Of a stretch of DNA of 43,190 nucleotides, positions 31,275 to 40,140 are shown piece by piece. The DNA comes from Sphingomonas mali NBRC 15500. Its GTDB lineage: Bacteria > Pseudomonadota > Alphaproteobacteria > Sphingomonadales > Sphingomonadaceae. Position numbers and translations under genes: made by a program. Location of the stretch: positions 1 through 43,190 of the forward strand of contig NZ_BCYX01000034.1 in assembly GCF_001598415.1 (NCBI RefSeq). Direction: 5' to 3'. The notes below the pieces were generated by a model. The model saw nothing but the letters and a program-made list of their open reading frames with translations, did not search any database and was not told the origin of the DNA. Position 1 is the first letter of the stretch, and every line of letters starts with the position of its first letter.

Positions 31275-32680
31275 CCCAGCCAGCCGCCGGTAAAGCCTGC
31301 CCGCTGCAAACCGCGCCGGATCGCGGGGTGCGATCGCATCGCTTCCCAGACCATTCCGCTGCGGTGGTTTTCGATCATCGCCACGATCGGGCCCTGGTCG
31401 ATCCCGAGATAATCGCTGTCGACCCAACCGGCGGTCGCGGTGATCTTGCCCTGATCGATCGCGGCCTGCGCGAACGTGAAGCTGGGGTTGAACGAATCGA
31501 GGAAGCCGTATTGCCCGTAAATCGCGCTACCGTAACGATCGCGAAGCGCGCGCGCCGCCGGCTCGACGATCTCCGGCGCGAATGGCAGCGACGCGACCGA
31601 AGCGTATGGCGTGATCGTGCCATCGTCGAGTCCGTCGGGCAGGCCGATGGGTCCGCGCGCGGCATAGCCGGTGAACTGGCGCTGCGTGCCGCCGACCATC
31701 GCCCGGATGCTGCCCGGTCCGTCGCACGCGGCCAGACCCCAGATGTTCCGCGAATAACCGACCCACTTGCCCGGGTTTCTGATGGCATAGTCCCGCTGCC
31801 AATAGGTCGCGCGTCGGCTATTCTCGAAATAGTCGAACCCGGCGTCGCGCATCGTCGCGTCGCGGATGCCGCGCATATCGACCCAGCATTGCGTGAACTG
31901 ATGCGCGAAATGCGGCCCGAAGGCGAGGTGGCGGGTCTCGCCGCTGCCGCGCCAGCTGTCCGGGTAGGTCGAGCACCAGCCGTCATAGGCGTCGCGGTCG
32001 AGATAGTGATCGGGCGCACCCAGCGCGAGCACGTAGAGAATCTGGCCTTCGGTATAGCCGAACCAGGGCCGCGCGATGAACCCGCTCTCCGGATGCCAGC
32101 CCATCGATACACGCTTCTGCGCATCGTGTTGCTGGAACCAGCGCCAGTCGCACCGCGCGTAGATCTTGGCGGCGAGGTCGCGGATTTCGGCTTCCTCCGG
32201 CCGGTCGAACCATTGCCCGGCGAACAGCACCCCGCCGAGCAACAACGTGGTATCGATCGACGATAGTTCGTTCTGCCGGAACCTGAGGCCGCTCTCCATG
32301 TCGAGGAAGTGGTAGAAAAAGCCCTTGTAGCCGGTGACCCCGCTCGGTGCGTCGCCCTGCGGTGCCTTCCAGAAGAAGCGCAACGTCGCGAGCGTGCGGT
32401 CGCGCGCCTGGGCACGCGTGATCCAGCCGTGCTTGACCCCGATCGGATAAGCGGTGAGCGCGAAGCCGGTCGCGGCGATGCTCGCAAAGCTGGGACTCGG
32501 CCAGCGATCGGTCATCAGCCCGTTCGCCGGGTTCGACCGCTCCCAGAAAAAGCGGAACGTGCGCCGGTGGATATCGCCGAACAAGTCGCCCCGGCGTGCC
32601 CTCGACGCGCCGATTGCGGGTAAGGCGGCGGTGCCGAGCGCCGCGCCGCCGGCGAGCAGCAATTGGCGGCGATCAAGCAT
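31271..32680 (-). CDS. GH144-like glucanase (glucoamylase-family protein)
   Basis: A 469-residue exported enzyme of the PF10091/GH144 type, an (alpha/alpha)6 fold. Characterised GH144 enzymes are endo-beta-1,2-glucanases. The N-terminus MLDRRQLLLAGGAALG looks like a twin-arginine signal. Typical motifs follow: RTFRFFWE (about 37), the acidic DMESGLRFRQNELSSIDTTL (about 130-150), which holds the candidate catalytic acids, GWHPESGFIARPWFGYTEGQ, and a C-terminal YGFLDSFNPSF region. ATG at 32680 overlaps the lacI 3' end by 8 nt. With GH1 and ABC uptake beside it, beta-1,2-glucan (for example osmoregulated periplasmic glucans or cyclic glucan) is a reasonable substrate, but this rests on family and context. 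Confidence 0.85.
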   Translation of the reverse strand: MLDRRQLLLAGGAALGTAALPAIGASRARRGDLFGDIHRRTFRFFWERSNPANGLMTDRWPSPSFASIAATGFALTAYPIGVKHGWITRAQARDRTLATLRFFWKAPQGDAPSGVTGYKGFFYHFLDMESGLRFRQNELSSIDTTLLLGGVLFAGQWFDRPEEAEIRDLAAKIYARCDWRWFQQHDAQKRVSMGWHPESGFIARPWFGYTEGQILYVLALGAPDHYLDRDAYDGWCSTYPDSWRGSGETRHLAFGPHFAHQFTQCWVDMRGIRDATMRDAGFDYFENSRRATYWQRDYAIRNPGKWVGYSRNIWGLAACDGPGSIRAMVGGTQRQFTGYAARGPIGLPDGLDDGTITPYASVASLPFAPEIVEPAARALRDRYGSAIYGQYGFLDSFNPSFTFAQAAIDQGKITATAGWVDSDYLGIDQGPIVAMIENHRSGMVWEAMRSHPAIRRGLQRAGFTGGWLG

Positions 32681-33680
32681 GGCGGCGGCGGCTGGAGGCG
32701 CGGATGACGAGTTCGGGCTTGAGCATTTCGGTGGTCGCTTCGACCTTCTCTTCGGATTCAGTGATCGCGACGAGCTTTTCGAGCGCGCGTTCGCCGAGTT
32801 CGGCGAGGTTGAGCGCCATGGTCGACAGGGCCGGCGTGACATATTGCGCGATCGGCACGCCGTCGAAGCCGATGATCGCGACGTCGTCCGGCGCGCGCAT
32901 GCCGTCCTCGGCCAGCGTCGCCATGCACGCGACCGCCATCATGTCGTTCGCCGCGAACACCCCGTCGACGCGCGGGTTCTGGCCCAGGATCTTCCAGGCC
33001 GCTTCGATTCCCGATGCTTCGCTGAAATCGCCCTCGATCTCGACCGAAGCACCAGCGCCGAGCAATTCGATCATCGCGGTGCGAAACCCCGCGCGGCGGG
33101 CATCGGCATCGGCATTGCCCTCCGGGCCGGTGATATGCGCGATCCGCGTACAGCCCTGCGCGACGAGGTGCGCGACCGCCTCGCGCGCGCCGGCCAGATT
33201 GTCGATCGCAATGGTCGGATGCGTGCCGTCGCTCGCCGCCGCATTCATGACGATCGCGGGCAGTCCCTTAGGCAAGTTGCGGCCGAGGAACTCGGCATCG
33301 ACCTGCGGCGACATGACGAGCAGCCCGTCGACCCGACCGCGCATTGCCCGGATCGCCAGCTCGGTCTCGTCGGCGCTGCCATGCATGTTGGACAGCAGCA
33401 GTTGCAGCCCGCGGCGGTGCGCGGCGTAATCAATGCCGCGGATGATTTCGGAAAAGAACTCGCCGAACAAGTCGGGCAGCACCACGCCGATCGTGTTGGA
33501 GCGGCCGCGCGACAGGCTGCGCGCGCCGAGATGCGGTACGTAATCGAGCGCGCGTGCTGCCTCGATCACGCGCTGGCGCGTCGCCGGGGTGACGCTGGCA
33601 TGATTGTTGAGCGCGCGGCTGGCGGAGGCGACCGACACTGCGGCGCGGCGAGCGACATCGCGAATCGTGACGGCCGACAT
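32673..33680 (-). CDS. LacI-family transcriptional repressor
   Basis: A 335-residue regulator. The N-terminal helix-turn-helix TIRDVARRAAVSVASASRAL (5-24) is followed by the hinge region ARSLSRGRSNTIGVVLPDL, and the periplasmic-binding-like effector domain has VDGLLVMSPQ and GVFAANDMMAVACM. It heads the operon and overlaps the GH144-like gene, so it probably controls its own transcription and the downstream genes. The expected effector is an oligosaccharide released from the glucan. An operator candidate lies 34-47 bp upstream of the start. ATG at 33680 has GGAGGAAT upstream. Confidence 0.95.
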   Translation of the reverse strand: MSAVTIRDVARRAAVSVASASRALNNHASVTPATRQRVIEAARALDYVPHLGARSLSRGRSNTIGVVLPDLFGEFFSEIIRGIDYAAHRRGLQLLLSNMHGSADETELAIRAMRGRVDGLLVMSPQVDAEFLGRNLPKGLPAIVMNAAASDGTHPTIAIDNLAGAREAVAHLVAQGCTRIAHITGPEGNADADARRAGFRTAMIELLGAGASVEIEGDFSEASGIEAAWKILGQNPRVDGVFAANDMMAVACMATLAEDGMRAPDDVAIIGFDGVPIAQYVTPALSTMALNLAELGERALEKLVAITESEEKVEATTEMLKPELVIRASSRRRHA

Positions 33681-33713
33681 CTATTCCTCCCCAATGCACA
33701 CGCTGGCGGCGCG

Positions 33714-33727
33714 TGTAACCGTTTCCA
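33714..33727. promoter_or_regulatory. LacI-type operator upstream of the sugar operon
   Basis: TGTAACCGTTTCCA matches the LacI/GalR-family consensus TGWAANCGNTNWCA at 13 of 14 positions, with the central CG. It lies 34 bp before the lacI start, where promoter occlusion would be expected. Confidence 0.7.
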
Positions 33728-33738
33728 CGCACCTCTCT

Positions 33739-33773
33739 AAGCCGCTTGGGGGCGTTGCGCCAAGCGGCTTTTT
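33739..33773 (+). terminator. Rho-independent-type hairpin between lacI and the ATPase gene
   Basis: AAGCCGCTTGG/CCAAGCGGCTT, an 11-bp perfect stem with a 10-nt loop, followed by TTTTTAG on the plus strand. Both flanking genes are on the minus strand. On that strand the stem is followed by AGAGAGG, so a U-tract is lacking. It lies 15 nt past the ATPase stop. Confidence 0.6.
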
Positions 33774-33787
33774 AGACCCGAATCGGA

Positions 33788-34894
<1,107 letters not shown>

Positions 34895-35151
34895 CGCGCT
34901 CTCCTGCTGCGGCGCTGCCGCTTGCCGCGACCCTAACCGCACCACGTGACGATGCAAGGTGCCGGTGCGAGCGGCGGCGGATGCCAAAGGATCGTCGGGC
35001 GTGACGGTGCCGATTGACTCCACGTCGCCGCACGTCAGGCTGGGTCGCGTGCATCGAGCGTGATCAAGACAACGCGAGCTGAACAAGCGCGACAGGGCGA
35101 GTTCATTGACATTGTGGGATGACCTCGGCGGTGTTGGCAGGAGTGGGGCAG

Positions 35152-36795
35152 ATGAAGACGCGAAAGCAGATGGGGTCGGCGACAGCGGCGATTTTCGTGC
35201 TGTTGGCGGGTGTGGCACTGCCGGTCATGGCCGCCGCGCAGGATGGGCCGCCCATGGCCGCGTCCGCGTCCGATGACGCCTATCGCTATATCGACGATGC
35301 CGATGCGCTGCTCGACGCGATGGGCACCGCGCCGCCCGATCACGGCTTCCGTTTCGACGGCATCGATTGCTGGGCATGGGCGATGGCCGATGGTTCGACG
35401 ATCCTCGCCGAGCCGCTCGGCGAGGATTACCGCTATTACGTCTTCGCGCCGGAGGACGGTTATCCCTTCTTCGTCGGCGACCAGACCTATGCCTATGGTT
35501 TTGACGGGCGAACGCTCGCCGCGGTCTATGGCGATAATGGCGACCTGGTCGATCCGTCCGACGACATCATCGACGGTGCGCAATGGCTGTCGGATCGCGG
35601 CTTCGGCATGAAGCGCGCGATGCAGACTCCCGAGCCGGTCTATGCCGGCGACTGGGCCGACAGCATCGGCTGGTTCGGCGCGATCGAGCTGCGGCTCGAC
35701 ACCTGGCGCACTCGGCCGGGCTGGATCCGGTATCGCGCGGGACGGGGCCGGCTGCATCATCGCGACTGGCACGAGAAGCTGGGCGCCGAGGGCCAGAAGC
35801 GGCGGCAACGCGCCGAGTGGTTCGACCGGTGGCGGCGTGACGGCTATCGCGGCCCACCGCCAGGAGGCGGCAAATGGGTGACCGCGCCGGGCGCGGACCG
35901 GCCGGACAAGGATGCCGGTCCGGGCAATCGGCCGGGTCGAGGCCATTGGATCGGGCGCTCACGGCCGGTCGCGCCGCCGACGCCGGGCACGCCGGGTACG
36001 AAGCCGGGCTGGCCCGCTCGCGGTGACAATGCCGGACCGGGTCGCCGCCCCTATCCGCCGCGCTTCGGTCGGCCGGTGCCGGCGACGCCCACGCCGAGCT
36101 CGCCCACTGCGCCCGTGACCTCGCCGCCTCCGGTCGTCGTTGCGCCGACGCCGGGCGCGACGCCGCGTGAACCTCACCGCGGCGACAATTCCGGACCGGG
36201 TCGCCGGCCGTACCCACCGCGTTTCGGTCGGCCCGTGCCGGCGACGCCCATGCCGACCGCTCCCACTGCTCCCGTGACGTCGCCATCGGCACCGCCGGGC
36301 GCCGTTGCACCGACGCCGGGCGGTGACCGCGGTCGCCCGATGCGCTGGCCTCGGATGCAGAGCGATGGCAATAGGCCGACCGTAGGTGCGCCGCCTGCTG
36401 CGCCCGCATCCGCGCCGACGCCTACAGTCTCACCGGCGCCAGGCGCGATGCGCGGTGGGGATCGCTTCGAACGGCCGGTCCGCGTCGCGCCACAGCCGCC
36501 GATGGTGAAGACAGACCGCGGCGGGGCGACGGATTCGCTCGCGCCGCGCCCTGAGCCTCGGCGCCTGCCGCCGCCCGTCACGGTAGCGCCGCGGCCCAGT
36601 TTTACACCGCCGCGCGCACCGGTATCGGCGCCGCCCCCGCCGCCACCATCCCCGCCTTCACCACCGGCGGCGGTGCGAGTCGTACCACCGCTGCCGGCCG
36701 CACGGCCGGGCGGCATGGCCTCGGCACCGCGCACCGGCGGATCGCCGCGAGGCGATGGCGGCAATCGGGGTGGCGGCAAGGGCAGGGACAAATAG
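35152..36795 (+). CDS. Proline-rich secreted protein with tandem repeats
   Basis: A 547-residue protein. The signal peptide covers residues 1-30 (ALPVMAAA). A folded domain with many aromatic and acidic residues occupies about 35-210 (DGIDCWAWAMADGSTILAEP, YYVFAPEDGYPFFVGDQTYAYGF). A long Pro/Gly/Arg/Ala-rich tail runs from about 240 to the end. The tail has a 53-residue tandem duplication (from RGDNAGPGRRPYPPRFGRPV; DNA period 159 bp, 36021 and 36180) and a polyproline run (PPPPPPSPPSPP). I do not recognise the family. The tail suggests a disordered, cationic, wall- or membrane-contacting segment. I chose the ATG at 35152 with AGGAG about 9 nt upstream. The opposite-strand readings are composition artefacts. 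Confidence 0.78.
   Translation: MKTRKQMGSATAAIFVLLAGVALPVMAAAQDGPPMAASASDDAYRYIDDADALLDAMGTAPPDHGFRFDGIDCWAWAMADGSTILAEPLGEDYRYYVFAPEDGYPFFVGDQTYAYGFDGRTLAAVYGDNGDLVDPSDDIIDGAQWLSDRGFGMKRAMQTPEPVYAGDWADSIGWFGAIELRLDTWRTRPGWIRYRAGRGRLHHRDWHEKLGAEGQKRRQRAEWFDRWRRDGYRGPPPGGGKWVTAPGADRPDKDAGPGNRPGRGHWIGRSRPVAPPTPGTPGTKPGWPARGDNAGPGRRPYPPRFGRPVPATPTPSSPTAPVTSPPPVVVAPTPGATPREPHRGDNSGPGRRPYPPRFGRPVPATPMPTAPTAPVTSPSAPPGAVAPTPGGDRGRPMRWPRMQSDGNRPTVGAPPAAPASAPTPTVSPAPGAMRGGDRFERPVRVAPQPPMVKTDRGGATDSLAPRPEPRRLPPPVTVAPRPSFTPPRAPVSAPPPPPPSPPSPPAAVRVVPPLPAARPGGMASAPRTGGSPRGDGGNRGGGKGRDK
36021..36338 (+). repeat. 159-bp tandem duplication in the proline-rich gene
   Basis: Two consecutive copies starting CGGTGACAATGCCGGACCGG (36021) and CGGCGACAATTCCGGACCGG (36180). 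The first 100 bp or so are nearly identical and divergence increases towards the end of each unit. The 53-codon period keeps the frame. Confidence 0.8.
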
Positions 36796-36949
36796 CCCCA
36801 CCCGAATGCCCGCGCCCTGGCCGCAACCGCGCGCAATTAAAATCGTTTCACCCGCGGCGCGACCGGAGGGAATTTCGCGGTCGTGCGTTGATGACGTGTC
36901 CGGCAGCGTTCCGCGCCGCCGGGCGAGTAACAAGAAGTGAGAGGTCACC

Positions 36950-37216
36950 ATGCGTAAGACAATGATCCTGGCTTTGGCCGCCGCCGGCACCATGCTCGCC
37001 GCCGCGACCCCCGCCATGGCGCGCGAAGGATGCGGCCGTGGCTGGCATCGCGGCTGGCACGACCGCTGCGTTCCCAATCGCGGACCGGGCTATTATGCGG
37101 GCGGCCCGAGAGTCCGCTTGGTCATCGGCAATTATTATCCCAATCGTGGCTATTGGGATGGCCGTCGCTATTGGCACCATCGCGAACGCTGGCGGGGTGG
37201 CTGGCGCTATCGGTAA
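36950..37216 (+). CDS. Small secreted His/Arg/Trp-rich protein
   Basis: 88 residues: a signal peptide to about residue 24 (TPAMA-R), then CGRGWHRGWHDRC (28-40), which could form a disulfide loop, a strand-like VRLVIGNYY, and a basic aromatic tail (WDGRRYWHHRERW). It resembles small alphaproteobacterial secreted proteins with GYW.GRRYW motifs, of unknown role. GAGAGG lies 5 nt before the ATG. It is followed by a repeat-rich convergent gap with lpdA. Confidence 0.78.
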   Translation: MRKTMILALAAAGTMLAAATPAMAREGCGRGWHRGWHDRCVPNRGPGYYAGGPRVRLVIGNYYPNRGYWDGRRYWHHRERWRGGWRYR

Positions 37217-37248
37217 TTGCTGATTTCGGCAGGCGGTGCGGCAAAGCC

Positions 37249-37312
37249 AGTTTCAGGTCGGCCATGCCCCCGGCATGGCCTGCGGGATGCGGGGCATCCC
37301 GCACCTGAAACT
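37249..37312 (+). ncRNA. 64-nt three-way-junction element, copy C
   Basis: Outer stem AGTTTCAGG/CCTGAAACT, TC bulge, hairpin GGCCATGCC-CCC-GGCATGGCC, hairpin TGCGGGATGC-GGG-GCATCCCGCA. It has the same size, bulge and loops as 20774-20837 and 20913-20976, but stands alone without the CCCTCTCCC arms. It sits between convergent genes. Confidence 0.8.
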
Positions 37313-37343
37313 CGTCGGTCGGCGCTTGAGCGCCGCCCGCCGA

Positions 37344-37391
37344 TCTGAGCCGCGGTTGCGCGGATTTAGCTGCCGCTAAATCCTTGCCGGC

Positions 37392-37396
<5 letters not shown>
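37344..37396. repeat. Inverted repeat overlapping the lpdA stop codon
   Basis: TCTGAGCC (37344-37351) pairs with GGCTCAGA (37389-37396), enclosing a 9-bp hairpin GGATTTAGC-TGCC-GCTAAATCC (37362-37383). The lpdA stop codon (37392-37394) is inside the right arm. It probably acts as the 3'-end structure of the lpdA message. Confidence 0.7.
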
Positions 37397-38783
<1,387 letters not shown>

Positions 38784-38796
38784 TCAAGCCTCCAGT

Positions 38797-38877
38797 CGTC
38801 ATGCCAGCGAAAGCTGGCATCTCATGCGGCTGGCGATGTGCTGGCGGCACGAGACCCCAGCTTTCGCTGGGGTGACG
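38797..38877. repeat. Paired-hairpin intergenic repeat, family R3
   Basis: Left half CGTCATGCCAGCGAAAGCTGG then CATCTC, written as TGCCAGC/GCTGGCA arms; right half GAGACCCCAGC / GCTGGGGTGACG. Each half is a hairpin, and the two halves are reverse complements except for the paired TG/CC changes. It lies between sucB and lpdA. A half copy occurs at 16319. Confidence 0.82.
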
Positions 38878-38886
38878 GTTATATAG

Positions 38887-40131
38887 TTACAGGTCGATCA
38901 AAATCCGCGTCGGGTCCTCAATCGCGTTCTTGAGCGCGACCAGGAAGGTCACCGCTTCGCGGCCGTCGATCAGGCGGTGGTCGTAGCTGAGGGCGAGGTA
39001 CATCATCGGACGCACCACTACCTGGCCGTCGCGAACCACCGGACGGTCCTCGATACGATGCAAGCCGAGCACCGCCGATTGCGGCGGGTTGATGATCGGG
39101 GTCGACATCAGCGAACCGAACACGCCGCCGTTGGAGATAGTGAAGGTACCGCCCTTCATTTCCTCCATCTTGAGCGTGCCGTCCTTGGCGCGCTTGCCGA
39201 AATCGCCGATCGTCTTTTCGATGCCGGCGACCGACAATTGGTCCGCATCGCGGATGACCGGGACGACCAGACCCTGCGGTGCCGAGACGGCGACCGAGAT
39301 GTCGGCATAATCGTGATAGACGATTTCCTCGCCGTCGATCTGGCCGTTGACCGCGGGTACGTCCTTCAGCGCCATGCAGGCGGCCTTCACGAAGAAGCCC
39401 ATGAAGCCGAGGCGCACGCCGTGCTTCTTCTCGAACAGATCCTTGTACTTGGTGCGCGCCTCGATCACCGCTGACATGTCGACGTCGTTGAACGTCGTCA
39501 GCATCGCCGCGGTGTTCTGCGCGTCCTTGAGCCGCTTGGCGACGGTCTGGCGCAGGCGCGTCATGCGGACGCGCTCTTCCTTGCGCCCGGTCGAGGCGGC
39601 GACCGACGGGGTCTGGACCGGCTCGGGGGCGGGAGCGGCGGCGGGTGCCGGCGGCGTCGCCGCGGCGGCGAGCACGTCGTCCTTGGTCAGGCGGCCATCC
39701 TTGCCAGTGCCCTTGACCGTCGCAGGATCGACGCCGGTTTCGAGCACCGCGCGGCGCACCGAGGGGCTGAGCGCGGCCGGCGTGTCACCCGACGCCGGCG
39801 CCTGCTGACCGGCGGTCGCGGCGGGAGCGGAGGCGAGCGTCGGAGCGGGAGCTGCCGGCGCAGGGGTAGCGGCCGGGGCCGCCGCTCCAGCACCGCCTGC
39901 CTCGATCGTCGCGAGCAGCGCGCCGACCGCGACATTGTCGCCGACGGCGACCGCATGCTGGCCCATTACGCCGGCGACCGGCGACGGCACCTCGACCGCG
40001 ACCTTGTCGGTTTCCAGGCTGACGATCGGCTCGTCGGCCTTCACCGGATCGCCTGGCTGCTTCAGCCATTCGCCGACAGTTGCCTCGACGATCGATTCGC
40101 CCAGCGTGGGGACGTTGACTTCGGTTGCCAT
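38887..40131 (-). CDS. sucB: Dihydrolipoyllysine-residue succinyltransferase (E2 of 2-oxoglutarate dehydrogenase)
   Basis: The core of the 2-oxoglutarate dehydrogenase complex, transferring succinyl from lipoyl-lysine to CoA. The 414-residue protein has a lipoyl domain (1-75, lipoyl Lys43 in LETDKVAVE), an Ala/Pro linker, a peripheral-subunit-binding domain (SPSVRRAVLETG, about 125-160) and the acyltransferase domain with SYDHRLIDGREAV (about 381-393), where the His and Asp are catalytic. It starts 9 nt after the sucA stop on the same strand. GGAAG precedes the ATG. Confidence 0.97.
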   Translation of the reverse strand: MATEVNVPTLGESIVEATVGEWLKQPGDPVKADEPIVSLETDKVAVEVPSPVAGVMGQHAVAVGDNVAVGALLATIEAGGAGAAAPAATPAPAAPAPTLASAPAATAGQQAPASGDTPAALSPSVRRAVLETGVDPATVKGTGKDGRLTKDDVLAAAATPPAPAAAPAPEPVQTPSVAASTGRKEERVRMTRLRQTVAKRLKDAQNTAAMLTTFNDVDMSAVIEARTKYKDLFEKKHGVRLGFMGFFVKAACMALKDVPAVNGQIDGEEIVYHDYADISVAVSAPQGLVVPVIRDADQLSVAGIEKTIGDFGKRAKDGTLKMEEMKGGTFTISNGGVFGSLMSTPIINPPQSAVLGLHRIEDRPVVRDGQVVVRPMMYLALSYDHRLIDGREAVTFLVALKNAIEDPTRILIDL

Positions 40132-40140
40132 GATCTTCCC

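Noticed and set aside
36796..36949. Stress-type (GGAAC-N-GTT) promoter ahead of the small secreted protein
   Set aside because: GGAAT and CGTT occur but only 12 nt apart, too close for the known alphaproteobacterial EcfG consensus.
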